From IMG/VR virus record IMGVR_UViG_3300042731_000579, positions 1-32,729 of that record: 32,729 bases of DNA. One strand, 5' to 3'. The DNA comes from a virus. Shown here piece by piece: positions 1 through 6,771 of the stretch; position 1 is the first letter of the stretch, and each line of letters starts with the position of its first letter. The position numbers and the translations under genes were made by a program. Below the pieces are notes generated by a model, which was given only the letters and a program-made list of their open reading frames with translations, was not told the origin of the DNA and did no database searches.

Positions 1-11
1 GGAGATCTCTG

Positions 12-167
12 ATGGACGCAGCAGTACATGCATGGAACTCAATGGGTTGGTTCGATGGTTTTCTTTTTACCGTCTGGATCGTCGCATTGTATGTTGGCAA
101 ACTGAAAATTGATCAACGGTTTGCCCGTCGTACCGTATACCGTGTTAAATTAGAAGAGGACAAATGA
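12..167 (+). CDS. Small single-pass membrane protein, function unknown
   Basis: This 51-residue frame starts at ATG 12, seven bases after a GGAG ribosome-binding site at 1-4. The frame is still open to the window edge, so a longer gene beginning upstream cannot be excluded. Residues about 14-29 (from WFDGF to YVGK) are hydrophobic and look like one membrane segment, followed by a basic tail rich in Arg and Lys. The stop TGA (165-167) overlaps the ATG of the next gene, as in a translationally coupled pair. I do not recognise a family. The call rests on the ribosome-binding site, the overlap and the membrane segment. Confidence 0.6.
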   Translation: MDAAVHAWNSMGWFDGFLFTVWIVALYVGKLKIDQRFARRTVYRVKLEEDK

Positions 168-388
168 CCAAGATCAATCTTGAAATCGAACTTGTAGATG
201 CACTCTCTGTACTGCAAGCTTTGGTGCGGGAACAAGAAGGATTCACTCAGGATCCTACTTGCACTCCTGATCGTATTGCTCGTATCCGTAAGGTAATTCT
301 TGAACTGGATAAAGCAATGGATGCAGCATCTGGTGATGGATGTCCACCAGGAACTGTCGCTGTGAATGGCGAGTGTGCTGAACTCTAA
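164..388 (+). CDS. Hypothetical protein, 74 aa
   Basis: The gene overlaps the stop codon of the preceding small membrane protein gene by an ATGA junction. The N-terminal 55 residues are predicted helical and charged (LEIELVDALSVLQALVREQEG...RIRKVILELDKAM). The C-terminus carries a two-cysteine motif, CPPGTVAVNGEC, seen in other phage small proteins as an unassigned tail. It has no signal peptide or membrane segment. A terminator hairpin follows 10 bases after its stop, so it is the last gene of its transcript. The function is unknown. Confidence 0.7.
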   Translation: MTKINLEIELVDALSVLQALVREQEGFTQDPTCTPDRIARIRKVILELDKAMDAASGDGCPPGTVAVNGECAEL

Positions 389-396
389 TCTAAATA
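389..396 (+). promoter_or_regulatory. Possible late promoter, variant TCTAAATA
   Basis: TCTAAATA differs at one position from the T4-like late element TATAAATA. It lies 27 bases (counted to the ATG) ahead of the 444-aa gene, the same spacing as the perfect TATAAATA ahead of the gene at 12761. It sits just after the stop of the previous gene and just before a terminator hairpin. It is weaker than the other late elements here because TAAATA can arise by chance at a TAA stop codon. Confidence 0.4.
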
Positions 397-398
397 CA

Positions 399-422
399 GG
401 GGAGTAGGACTCCCCTTTTTTT
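399..422 (+). terminator. Rho-independent terminator
   Basis: A perfect 7-bp stem, GGGGAGT / ACTCCCC (399-405 and 409-415), with a 3-base loop is followed directly by seven T (416-422). It would end the transcript of the two small genes upstream. The T-run touches the ATG of the next gene at 423, leaving no separate leader. Confidence 0.88.
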
Positions 423-1757
423 ATGGCTGAACCCTCAGAAGGATTTTTTGCTGGGTGTGCTTTATGCACTAACCAGGAACTGAATGCTGCCACTGCTAAC
501 GAGACATCGTTGCAGAACTTCTATGACATTATGTTCCAGAGATACAACTCTAGTCAAGTTGTTGGTGCTGGGGCAGTAAAGAATGACTTCTTGAAAGAAG
601 TTACTATTGGCAACTCTAAGAACCTAGCAACATTCTATTCAGATCTTGTCATTGGAATCTCTGCTGTGAAAGCAGTTAGGAATTTCATGGCAACAAGTTC
701 TACATATACACTACAACCTAACGCTGTTCCAAATGCAGTATATCTGACAGGAACACAGTGGCCTAAAGAGGTTCAGCAGTTTAAGTTTGCTGCTTTTGGT
801 ATGGCAGACTTTAATTCATCAGATTTAATCTTACAATACGGTGCCACATATGTTGGCGTATCTCTAAAGAAAAAACCAAAAGCAACAGCTCCGAGTCCTA
901 CTCTCATCAATAAAGCGTTCGATACTGTATTGAACGGTCCTACATTTGCAAATATTAAAAAACAACTTACCACTGCTAGACAGAACTTCTTTGGTCAAGT
1001 TATTAAGGATGCACTGACCACTGGACCTCTTGTAGGTATTGCTAAGTTAGAAGATGGGTCTGATCCTCGTACCGCTCCTGTAGATAAGTTATGGAGAACG
1101 AAGATCAAGATCATGAAAAACGGAAAGGAAACTGCCGTTGCACTAATTAATCTTAAGGATACTGGTATGGTATCTGATTCTGCTCTTTTAAATCCAGAGA
1201 TTCCTAGACAATCTGCAAGTTCCATGAGGAACTATGTTAATGGAAAGTTGGGTAAAGTTGGGAATGAACCCAATGCTTTGTACAAACAATTTTTAGCAAT
1301 CATTCAGCAGAATCAACAGATGTTTGCTGACACTCTTATCAATCTGATTCTTAAAAAGAGTTTGTTGGATGAGATGAGTGAATATACAACAACCAATTTT
1401 GAGTTTATCTTATGTACTGGTGTTGGAAATGTAACTATTTCTAAGACAACGGGTATGAATATTCAACCTGGACGCGGTGAATGTATTGGTATAGATAGTG
1501 TTGCACTGGCACTCGCTGCATTAAGAAAGGCACCAAAGACTATTGAGATTGATCAGCAGAAGACAGCAGCATCCACTGCTGCAAAGTTGTACTTCAAAGT
1601 CAAAGCTGGTACAATGGAATTACTAGACTTAGAATTGAGGTACAAGGGGTCATTTACTGCACAACCTCAGTTCCAAGCTTTCTTAGCATCGGACCTTAAA
1701 GGATTACTCACAGGATCAGGACAATTTAGTAATGCAAAAGCGATCATCAGGGGCTGA
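423..1757 (+). CDS. Conserved phage-type protein of unknown function, 444 aa
   Basis: This long frame has phage-like codon use and no signal peptide or membrane segment. Residues about 139-160 contain SSDLILQYGATYVGVSLKKK followed by APSPTLINKAF. The pattern of an Asp, then a beta strand ending in S-L-K, is reminiscent of the core of PD-(D/E)XK nuclease folds. That is a weak resemblance only, with Ser in place of the usual acidic residue. The start at 423 lies immediately after a terminator T-run, so there is no ordinary ribosome-binding site. The nearest purine-rich stretch is AGTAGGA inside the hairpin. The next in-frame Met is at codon 36 (528). The 3' end overlaps the next gene by 26 bases. 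In this late-promoter region it may be a virion or assembly protein. Confidence 0.75.
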   Translation: MAEPSEGFFAGCALCTNQELNAATANETSLQNFYDIMFQRYNSSQVVGAGAVKNDFLKEVTIGNSKNLATFYSDLVIGISAVKAVRNFMATSSTYTLQPNAVPNAVYLTGTQWPKEVQQFKFAAFGMADFNSSDLILQYGATYVGVSLKKKPKATAPSPTLINKAFDTVLNGPTFANIKKQLTTARQNFFGQVIKDALTTGPLVGIAKLEDGSDPRTAPVDKLWRTKIKIMKNGKETAVALINLKDTGMVSDSALLNPEIPRQSASSMRNYVNGKLGKVGNEPNALYKQFLAIIQQNQQMFADTLINLILKKSLLDEMSEYTTTNFEFILCTGVGNVTISKTTGMNIQPGRGECIGIDSVALALAALRKAPKTIEIDQQKTAASTAAKLYFKVKAGTMELLDLELRYKGSFTAQPQFQAFLASDLKGLLTGSGQFSNAKAIIRG

Positions 1758-2376
1758 TAGAAAAAAAGCAGACTTTGTTTTTGGAATTCCTCTCTTTAGA
1801 TATTGGAAAGATCCGACAGAATTGCGACAAATTGCTGAACAAAAGTACAAAACCTGGGAAGACTATCCCATCAATGATAGTCCTAGTGGTTGGGATTGCT
1901 CACTGAGGACGGAGTTTAATGTCGCGCATGAAAATTACTATGAACAATTTTATGACGATATTATGGTAGAACTTGCCGAAGATCTTGGACTAGATGGGCA
2001 TAGATGTTATATTGATGAGAGTTGGTTGAACTATTATACGGATCCAAATCACTCTCAGGAAGAACATGATCATCTTCCTGGATACTTTTCTGCCATACAT
2101 TATATAAAAATTAATCCAGAAGTTCATGGTTCGACTATCTTTACTAACCCACTAGCACAGATGTCTTCTTTCATGAATGATGGTAAAGATTATAAGGAAT
2201 ACTCAGGAATGAATTCAGAAACTTGGACTCCCGAAGTCATTTCTGGTGATATCATAGTCTTCCCATCATTCCTAAAGCATCGGGTGAACCATGCAAAGAC
2301 TTCAGAGAGTAGGATCACACTAGCATTTAATATAAATACCATCAAAGGGTCCAGTAGAAGGGTATTCGGTCGCTGA
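1732..2376 (+). CDS. Putative 2OG-Fe(II) dioxygenase (TIGR02466-like)
   Basis: The 214-residue protein has the layout of the small phage 2-oxoglutarate/Fe(II) dioxygenases. A metal-binding HDH occurs at residues 112-114, followed by a strand (GYFSAIHYI). The C-terminal half has GDIIVFPSFLKH with the second metal His near 183, then SRITLAFN with Arg194, the likely 2-oxoglutarate-binding Arg. Such enzymes hydroxylate proteins, nucleic acids or small molecules; the substrate here is unknown. The N-terminus FVFGIPLFRYW matches the family's usual start. It overlaps the preceding gene by 26 bases. Its 3' end contains a late promoter for the next gene. The codons AGA AAA AAA near 1759 form a run of seven A, which I judged harmless. 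Confidence 0.82.
   Translation: MQKRSSGADRKKADFVFGIPLFRYWKDPTELRQIAEQKYKTWEDYPINDSPSGWDCSLRTEFNVAHENYYEQFYDDIMVELAEDLGLDGHRCYIDESWLNYYTDPNHSQEEHDHLPGYFSAIHYIKINPEVHGSTIFTNPLAQMSSFMNDGKDYKEYSGMNSETWTPEVISGDIIVFPSFLKHRVNHAKTSESRITLAFNINTIKGSSRRVFGR
2331..2338 (+). promoter_or_regulatory. Late promoter, TATAAATA
   Basis: A perfect T4-like late element lies inside the last codons of the dioxygenase gene, 43 bases before the ATG of the nucleotidyltransferase gene at 2381. It fits a series of such elements ahead of the genes at 3610, 5008, 5255 and 12761. Confidence 0.6.
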
Positions 2377-2380
2377 TACT

Positions 2381-3592
2381 ATGAAATCTTTTTTTACATT
2401 CTTAGGGGAAGCGCAGTCTAACGCATCTAAGCAGGCGAAGAAGCTTGGTCTTAAGGGCGACGGACATGGTTCCTGGGTAGATGGTCAGGGTAGAATTGTT
2501 GGTAGAACTGTAGAAGGTGAGTTTGTTTTCTCCAGTGGTAGGAAACCTGCTGCCGAGACCGATCCACAAAAACCTGGTGCTGCTGCTAGACAAATTGCAC
2601 CAGAACAAGGTCCACCTCCTGTTCCTGGTGCTGGTGGTCAAGAGGGTGCTCCAGAAGAGGAAGAAGAAGCAGTAGAAAAGACACGCGGAACTATTACTAT
2701 TGGTTTTGGTAGGTTCAATCCTCCTACATCTGGACACGAGAAACTGTTAGATAGAATTAAAGATACTGCTTCTGGTGATGAGTATGTAATTTATCCATCA
2801 CATACTACTGATCCTCAGAAGAATCCTTTGGATCCTGAGGCAAAGGTTCTCTTCATGAAGAAGATGTTCCCCGATCATAGTTCTGCAATTGTCTATGATC
2901 CATCCATTCGTACTATTATTGATGCTCTGAAAAATGCAGACTCCCAAGGATACGCCTCTGTCAATGTCGTGGTTGGTGCTGACAGAAAGAAAGAATTTGA
3001 GAGTCTCGCGAACAAATACAACGGGCAACTCTATAATTTTGATGCGGTTAATGTCATCAGTGCAGGGGAACGAGACCCTGATGCTGAAGGGGTCGAGGGT
3101 ATGTCTGCTTCCAAACTCAGAGCTTTAGCAGCAGATGGTGACTTTGAAGCATTTAGAAAAGGACTGCCAAAGGCAGCGAAAGGTGTAGTCGCTCGTGAAC
3201 TGTTTAATACAGTTCAAAAGTCCATGGGTAAGGCTGCTACTAAGAAAGAAGGTTTGGAACTCTGGCAGATTGCACCTAAGTTTGATTGGAAGACTCTTAG
3301 AGAACGCTACATTGGTGGATATGTCTTTAACATTGGTCAACTTGTAGAAAATATGAATACAGGTTTGATTGGTAGAGTCATGCGTAAGGGCACCAACTAT
3401 GTTATTGCCGTTACTCAAGAAGGTATTATGTTTAAGTCCTTCTTGCAGGACCTGAATGAGTTTGTTAAAAAACCTGTTAGTGGTGTTGTAGCATCTAAAA
3501 GAGAGGTCGGGACAGATTCTTATAGGGAGTATGTTCAGCAACTTACACCTGAGGAGAAGGTCAAGTCATTTATAAATAATAACAAGAAATAG
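2381..3592 (+). CDS. Cytidylyltransferase-like nucleotidyltransferase with extra N- and C-terminal modules
   Basis: The 403-residue protein has three parts. Residues 1-50 (SFFTFLGEA...KKLGLKGDGHGSWVDGQGRIVGRT) form a small module that I believe recurs at the N-termini of cyanophage virion-related proteins. Residues 51-100 are a Pro/Gly/Glu-rich linker. Residues 103-270 are a nucleotidyltransferase domain with the substrate motif GRFNPPTSGHEKL (110-122; SGHE is the HxGH-like motif), VVGADRKKE (197-205) and MSASKLR (241-247) in the place of the usual ISSTxxR. It would transfer a nucleotidyl group to an unknown acceptor, as in NMN or phosphopantetheine adenylyltransferases. A C-terminal module (about 310-385: YIGGYVFNIGQLVENMNTGLIGRVMRKGTNYVIAV...FKSFLQDL) follows. 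A late promoter precedes it, so it is probably made late. The real acceptor is not predictable. Confidence 0.78.
   Translation: MKSFFTFLGEAQSNASKQAKKLGLKGDGHGSWVDGQGRIVGRTVEGEFVFSSGRKPAAETDPQKPGAAARQIAPEQGPPPVPGAGGQEGAPEEEEEAVEKTRGTITIGFGRFNPPTSGHEKLLDRIKDTASGDEYVIYPSHTTDPQKNPLDPEAKVLFMKKMFPDHSSAIVYDPSIRTIIDALKNADSQGYASVNVVVGADRKKEFESLANKYNGQLYNFDAVNVISAGERDPDAEGVEGMSASKLRALAADGDFEAFRKGLPKAAKGVVARELFNTVQKSMGKAATKKEGLELWQIAPKFDWKTLRERYIGGYVFNIGQLVENMNTGLIGRVMRKGTNYVIAVTQEGIMFKSFLQDLNEFVKKPVSGVVASKREVGTDSYREYVQQLTPEEKVKSFINNNKK
3571..3578 (+). promoter_or_regulatory. Late promoter, TATAAATA
   Basis: A perfect late element overlaps the 3' end of the nucleotidyltransferase gene and lies 32 bases before the ATG at 3610. 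It would drive the charged protein with the frameshift signal as a late gene. Confidence 0.68.
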
Positions 3593-3609
3593 TCAGCCGT
3601 TGTAGTTCG

Positions 3610-4587
3610 ATGTCAGATTTTATTGAAGCAAACTCGGATGAGATCATGCTGCGTAGCATGACCAATGTCTTCGTTGAGAAGAAGTTAGATCCTGTTGGAA
3701 AAGAGGACGCCGATATTGATAACGACGGCGATACTGATAAGAGCGATAAGTATCTGCACAATCGCCGTAAGGCAATTGGTGCTGCAATCGCTGCCGAGAA
3801 GGGCAAAAAGAAGGCAGTAAAGGAGGAGATGGAGGAGTATCTTCGTTCTAAGGTTGCTTCTATTAATGAAGGTGTAAAACTTCATAAGTCAGAGAAGGCA
3901 ACGACCTCTGATGAGAAGGCAGTAGAAATTGTTGAGAAGGAAGTTAAGAATAAGGTTACTGTTAACCCTGTCATGGGAGAGTCCGTCGCTTCCATGATCC
4001 AATCTATGTACGAGCGTAAGTACATGGGTGAAGGTCTGAAGCAGGCACGGAAGAATGTTGGTGCCTCTACTTGCTGGGATGGATACACGGCAAAGGGTAC
4101 TAAGAAAAAGAACGGTAAGGAAGTTCCTAACTGTGTAAAGGAAGAGGATGAGCAAATTAATGAAGCGACTCCTGGTGAAAAAACCTTTGATAAAGCAACC
4201 AGCCCTGAACTTCAGAAAAAAACTCATAAAATGGGTACAGCCGTTGGACAAGGAGTGAAGGATCATATTGGTGGTCTTGCTCAAGGTGCTTTTGGTAAAA
4301 AAACTAAGTCAAAAAATCCTGTAACTCAAGTTGGTAATGCAGTTACCAGAACTCTTAGTTCTCCCGCCAGAGCGGCTGCTGGTTATGCAACGGGACTTGT
4401 TAGAGGTCTTGCAAATTCTTACGAACCAGAAGGTAATCTGGTAGACGAAGAGTCTTGTGGTTCTGATAAGAAGATGAACATCAGAGGTTACAATTCTGAT
4501 GAGCAGAAGAAGCGTCTTGAGAAAAAGCGTGGCATGAAACTGGATGATCATCCCCAATATAAAAAGGATGATACCGAAAAAAAGTAG
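3610..4587 (+). CDS. Charged modular protein, 325 aa in the unshifted frame
   Basis: Several separable modules are visible. Residues 35-46 (DIDNDGDTDKSD) form an EF-hand or dockerin-like acidic loop that could bind calcium, followed by KYLHNRRKAI. Residues about 150-178 hold a two-Cys module (STCWDGYTAKGTKKKNGKEVPNC) that I recognise as recurrent in cyanophage proteins. Residues 267-280 (LANSYEPEGNLVDE) share SYEPEG with the modular protein at 12761. The rest is Lys/Glu-rich, probably helical or disordered. No enzyme motif is visible. A late promoter stands upstream, so a virion, scaffold or core role is plausible but inferred. The frame stops at TAG 4585-4587, directly after the slippery heptamer A AAA AAG and before a strong hairpin. 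The -1 frame is open for 130 more codons, so the full product is probably 455 aa. Confidence 0.82.
   Translation: MSDFIEANSDEIMLRSMTNVFVEKKLDPVGKEDADIDNDGDTDKSDKYLHNRRKAIGAAIAAEKGKKKAVKEEMEEYLRSKVASINEGVKLHKSEKATTSDEKAVEIVEKEVKNKVTVNPVMGESVASMIQSMYERKYMGEGLKQARKNVGASTCWDGYTAKGTKKKNGKEVPNCVKEEDEQINEATPGEKTFDKATSPELQKKTHKMGTAVGQGVKDHIGGLAQGAFGKKTKSKNPVTQVGNAVTRTLSSPARAAAGYATGLVRGLANSYEPEGNLVDEESCGSDKKMNIRGYNSDEQKKRLEKKRGMKLDDHPQYKKDDTEKK
4415..4433 (+). repeat. 19-base direct repeat, copy 1 (copy 2 at 13857-13875)
   Basis: The 19-base sequence attcttacgaaccagaagg occurs exactly here and at 13857-13875. Both copies are read in the same phase and encode SYEPEG in otherwise different proteins (the genes at 3610 and 12761). 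It marks a shared protein module, consistent with shuffling between two late-type genes. Confidence 0.7.
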
Positions 4588-4609
4588 AGTCCTCCTCACC
4601 AGAGGAGGG
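4578..4609 (+). promoter_or_regulatory. Programmed -1 ribosomal frameshift signal
   Basis: The zero-frame codons GAA AAA AAG TAG contain the classical bacterial slippery heptamer A AAA AAG (4578-4584), the one used by E. coli dnaX. Six bases later begins a 7-bp GC-rich stem, CCTCCTC (4591-4597) with GAGGAGG (4602-4608) around the loop ACCA, extendable by a T4590-G4609 wobble pair. The zero frame stops at once, while the -1 frame reads on in coding-quality sequence to 4976. The hairpin has no T-run after it, so it is not an intrinsic terminator. The competing explanation is a length error or true mutation in the run of seven A. Frameshifting itself has not been shown. Confidence 0.68.
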
Positions 4610-4976
4610 TAAAAATCTTTGGACTCGTCTTACTGAAGACAGAGCAGAAGATGCAAAAAAGTCTCTAGACAAAGTTAAGAAGCGTCAAAAGGTTCTTGAT
4701 AAGTATGAGAAAGAGACTGGTAGAAAACCAGACATCACTAAGTCTCCTGAGTATAAGCAACATAAGATGAGATTCCCTGGTGCCAAGCGCACTGGTAAGA
4801 AGAAGAAAGGTGAGAAGGAGACTGAACTGCAGCAGCATAACCGTAGGACTACTAGACATAATGAGAGACTTATGAAGCACGGTCCTACTAAAAAGGAGGC
4901 TGAGCGTCAGAAAGGTTACGATGCTTACGAGAAAAAGCACAAGTCAAAATACGGTAACAGATCTGTATGGGATTGA
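4584..4976 (+). CDS. C-terminal extension reached by -1 frameshift, 130 aa
   Basis: Read from GTA at 4584 after slippage, this frame encodes a soluble, very basic domain (VESSSPEEGKNLWTRLTEDR..., then KKSLDKVKKRQKVLDKYEKE, many KKEAER-type repeats, ending GNRSVWD). Its Lys/Glu/Arg-rich make-up matches the upstream protein. No start codon with a ribosome-binding site precedes it in frame; the first in-frame ATG is 4767, about 60 codons in. So it is not explained as a separate gene, except possibly as a short 69-aa product from 4767. It is best read as the second half of the protein beginning at 3610. The basic character would suit binding nucleic acid or an acidic partner, which is inference only. 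Confidence 0.7.
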   Translation, partial: VESSSPEEGKNLWTRLTEDRAEDAKKSLDKVKKRQKVLDKYEKETGRKPDITKSPEYKQHKMRFPGAKRTGKKKKGEKETELQQHNRRTTRHNERLMKHGPTKKEAERQKGYDAYEKKHKSKYGNRSVWD

Positions 4977-4981
4977 GCCTA

Positions 4982-4989
4982 TATAAATT
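4982..4989 (+). promoter_or_regulatory. Possible late promoter, variant TATAAATT
   Basis: TATAAATT differs from the late consensus only in the last base. It lies in the short gap between genes, 19 bases before the ATG at 5008. Confidence 0.5.
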
Positions 4990-5007
4990 AGGTTCAATAT
5001 TAAAATC

Positions 5008-5211
5008 ATGCTTGCATTTTTACTCCCCTTAGCATCTAAGGTAATTTCTGATGCAGTCTCAAAGATTCCAGAAAATGAAGAACTCGGTGAGAAACTCATT
5101 GAGATCTGTCTTGTTATTCTTACTAAAGCAGTTAAGTTGACCAAGACTGATATGGATGATCAGCTCCTGGAGGTCGTTACTAAAGCGATCAAAAACCGCG
5201 AGGATGCTTGA
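5008..5211 (+). CDS. Small hypothetical protein, 67 aa
   Basis: A short protein with an amphipathic or weakly hydrophobic N-terminus (MLAFLLPLASKVISDAV) and a second hydrophobic helix (KLIEICLVILTKAVKL). The rest is acidic. The helices are too short and broken to call membrane segments with certainty. A holin-like role is a guess that I do not adopt. A late promoter variant precedes it, and a perfect one follows immediately after its stop, so it is probably expressed with the virion genes. No family was recognised. Confidence 0.65.
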   Translation: MLAFLLPLASKVISDAVSKIPENEELGEKLIEICLVILTKAVKLTKTDMDDQLLEVVTKAIKNREDA

Positions 5212-5213
5212 CT

Positions 5214-5221
5214 TATAAATA
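5214..5221 (+). promoter_or_regulatory. Late promoter, TATAAATA
   Basis: A perfect late element begins two bases after the preceding stop codon, in the only gap ahead of the virion-type gene at 5255. There are 33 bases between its end and the ATG. Confidence 0.75.
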
Positions 5222-5254
5222 ATTCTAAGAAAATCGTACTTTGGGTGCAGAAAC

Positions 5255-5758
5255 ATGGCTCTTTGGGGCGATAACGATAACATCACAACATTTGGTACTG
5301 TTGCTGTCAACGGTACTACTATTACTGGTACTGGAACCACCTTCACATCCGATGTGTCGGTCGGTCAGGTAATCCGTATTGGCGTAAGGGGCGGTGTTGG
5401 CACATACTACGGTGACGCAGTTATCACTGGTATCACCAGCGATAGAATTCTCACCATCGATACCACTGATGGTCTGAGTGCTACTAGCATTGCTGCTACC
5501 TCCTACTATGTCTCCACTCTGCCTAAGTCTTCTGTCTTAGACAGCGTGTTCCAAGAGGGTAGATCTGACGCTGATTCTCTGGTATACGGCACTGCTGCTG
5601 CTGATCATGACGGCACTGCCTATGATCTTGATCATGCTGGTTGGGTAGGTGTTACGACTTACATCGACATGCACGGTGAACTTAGAGTTAAGAAGGAAGT
5701 TCTGGTTGCCATGTCTGGCATCAGCACAGGTAACATTCCTTATCCTACAGACGAATGA
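5255..5758 (+). CDS. Virion structural-type protein, 167 aa
   Basis: The sequence is rich in Gly, Thr, Ser and Val in alternating beta-strand pattern (TTFGTVAVNGTTITGTGTTFTSDVSVGQVIRIG), with almost no Lys in the first half. This is typical of phage capsid-decoration or tail-associated beta proteins. Many cyanophage structural proteins begin with a similar MALWGxNDNITT stretch and a GTGTTF motif, so I call it a virion protein; which particle part is unknown. It has its own perfect late promoter. The start is preceded by GGGTGCAGAAAC, a weak ribosome-binding site. It has no membrane segment. Confidence 0.8.
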   Translation: MALWGDNDNITTFGTVAVNGTTITGTGTTFTSDVSVGQVIRIGVRGGVGTYYGDAVITGITSDRILTIDTTDGLSATSIAATSYYVSTLPKSSVLDSVFQEGRSDADSLVYGTAAADHDGTAYDLDHAGWVGVTTYIDMHGELRVKKEVLVAMSGISTGNIPYPTDE

Positions 5759-5772
5759 TAATGTAATTTGAT

Positions 5773-6144
5773 ATGCGCTTTGATGAATTGAATGACGGTA
5801 ACTACCTTTTGTTCGCTATCAAGAATTATGAGAATCCTCAGGCAGTAACCGAAGAGGATTTTTATGATGACTTGAAGCGTATTAAGTATATAAAACGATT
5901 ACTAAAAAGATACAGGAACACGGGAGAGTTAAGAACACATCTTATTCTTAACCACTTCATTGTTTTGTTCAATGTATTCGACGATGCTGGGGTCCCTCTC
6001 CTATTCTTTAAATTGGAGAAGGACCTTTGGCCATGTACAAAAAGTTTTTTGAGTTATCTCGGAAGGATACCTGAATATCCACTCACCGAACTAAATAATA
6101 TTCAAGAAGATGACTACTGTTTAGAGCAGTTAAAGGCAATCTGA
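5773..6144 (+). CDS. Conserved phage hypothetical protein, 123 aa
   Basis: A soluble, mostly helical protein with a basic patch (KRIKYIKRLLKRYRNTGELRTHLILNHFIVLFNVF) and an acidic end. I recall similar proteins next to gp61/primase-type genes in cyanophages but know no function. Its stop overlaps the ATG of the next gene by one base (TGATG), indicating coupled translation. Confidence 0.75.
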   Translation: MRFDELNDGNYLLFAIKNYENPQAVTEEDFYDDLKRIKYIKRLLKRYRNTGELRTHLILNHFIVLFNVFDDAGVPLLFFKLEKDLWPCTKSFLSYLGRIPEYPLTELNNIQEDDYCLEQLKAI

Positions 6145-6332
6145 TGGATAGAAGATTAGACAAAGTAGTTACACTGATTCGAGAGATGATGGGTGCTGGT
6201 GCTGTCGGTGGTCCTACCAATAGGATCGGCGGCGGGAAGATTGCTGGTACAAAAGAAGCTGGTGATGATCCACCAGTTCGTAAGAAGAAGAAATATATCT
6301 ACCAAAGAAATACTCGCAAGAATTGGATGTAG
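6144..6332 (+). CDS. Small basic hypothetical protein, 62 aa
   Basis: A small protein with a short N-terminal helix (MDRRLDKVVTLIREMMG), a Gly-rich middle (GAGAVGGPTNRIGGGKIAG) and a strongly basic tail (VRKKKKYIYQRNTRKNW). It is translationally coupled to the gene before it and lies four bases ahead of the next start. No known motif is present. Its tight position in the run and the coding-type composition support it as a real gene. Confidence 0.68.
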   Translation: MDRRLDKVVTLIREMMGAGAVGGPTNRIGGGKIAGTKEAGDDPPVRKKKKYIYQRNTRKNWM

Positions 6333-6336
6333 GGGG

Positions 6337-6771
6337 ATGGCATTCGGATTAGGAAAACTTGCAGTATTAGAATCTAAACTTGACATCTACGAAGACTTGT
6401 CCAAAGAGATGTTGGATAAGTTAGAGAGAGCAGTAGGAACTATCTCTGATAATAGTAACAAGATTGCTATTATCTTGGAGCGTCATGAAAACAGATTAGA
6501 TGAGAGTGAAAGAACTGATGATCTCATCATCAAAATGCTCGAAGAGATGAAAGAAAAGCATGAGAAGGATACTGAAACTATTCATGATAGGATTAGTGCC
6601 CTCCAGAAGAAAGTAGATATTAATGCTAAGTTTGTGATTGGTGCTGGTGCTGTTCTCGCTACTCTTGTGGCAGTATTACAAGTGGTTCCACCCATCATTG
6701 AAGTCTTGACACCGCCAGCAACTGCGAGTATAGTAGGTGCAGAGACGCCCTTCGTGAATGGATCTAATTGA
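6337..6771 (+). CDS. Coiled-coil protein with a C-terminal membrane anchor, 144 aa
   Basis: I chose ATG 6337 because GGGGG lies directly before it and the preceding gene ends at 6332. The open frame extends further upstream only through that other gene. Residues about 10-90 are a charged helix with heptad-like spacing (KLDIYEDLSKEMLDKLERAVGTI...EEMKEKHEKDTETIHDRISALQKKVDIN). They are followed by a hydrophobic segment, about 97-122 (FVIGAGAVLATLVAVLQVVPPIIEVL). This layout, coiled coil then membrane segment, resembles phage envelope or spanin-type helpers, but no lipobox or signal is visible. It overlaps the primase gene by 14 bases. Confidence 0.72.
   Translation: MAFGLGKLAVLESKLDIYEDLSKEMLDKLERAVGTISDNSNKIAIILERHENRLDESERTDDLIIKMLEEMKEKHEKDTETIHDRISALQKKVDINAKFVIGAGAVLATLVAVLQVVPPIIEVLTPPATASIVGAETPFVNGSN

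Noticed and set aside
1757-1770. Run of seven A (A AAA AAA) in the dioxygenase gene at 1732 as a frameshift site
   Set aside because: The -1 frame stops within about ten codons and no hairpin follows at the right distance. The zero frame gives a complete dioxygenase.
4591-4609. Hairpin at 4591-4609 read as a terminator
   Set aside because: The bases after the stem are TAAAAATC, with no T-run, so it does not look like a rho-independent terminator. A frameshift stimulator fits better.
4603-4621. AGGAGG inside the hairpin as a ribosome-binding site for TTG 4619
   Set aside because: TTG 4619 is not in the frame of the 130-aa extension, and the site is buried in a stable stem.
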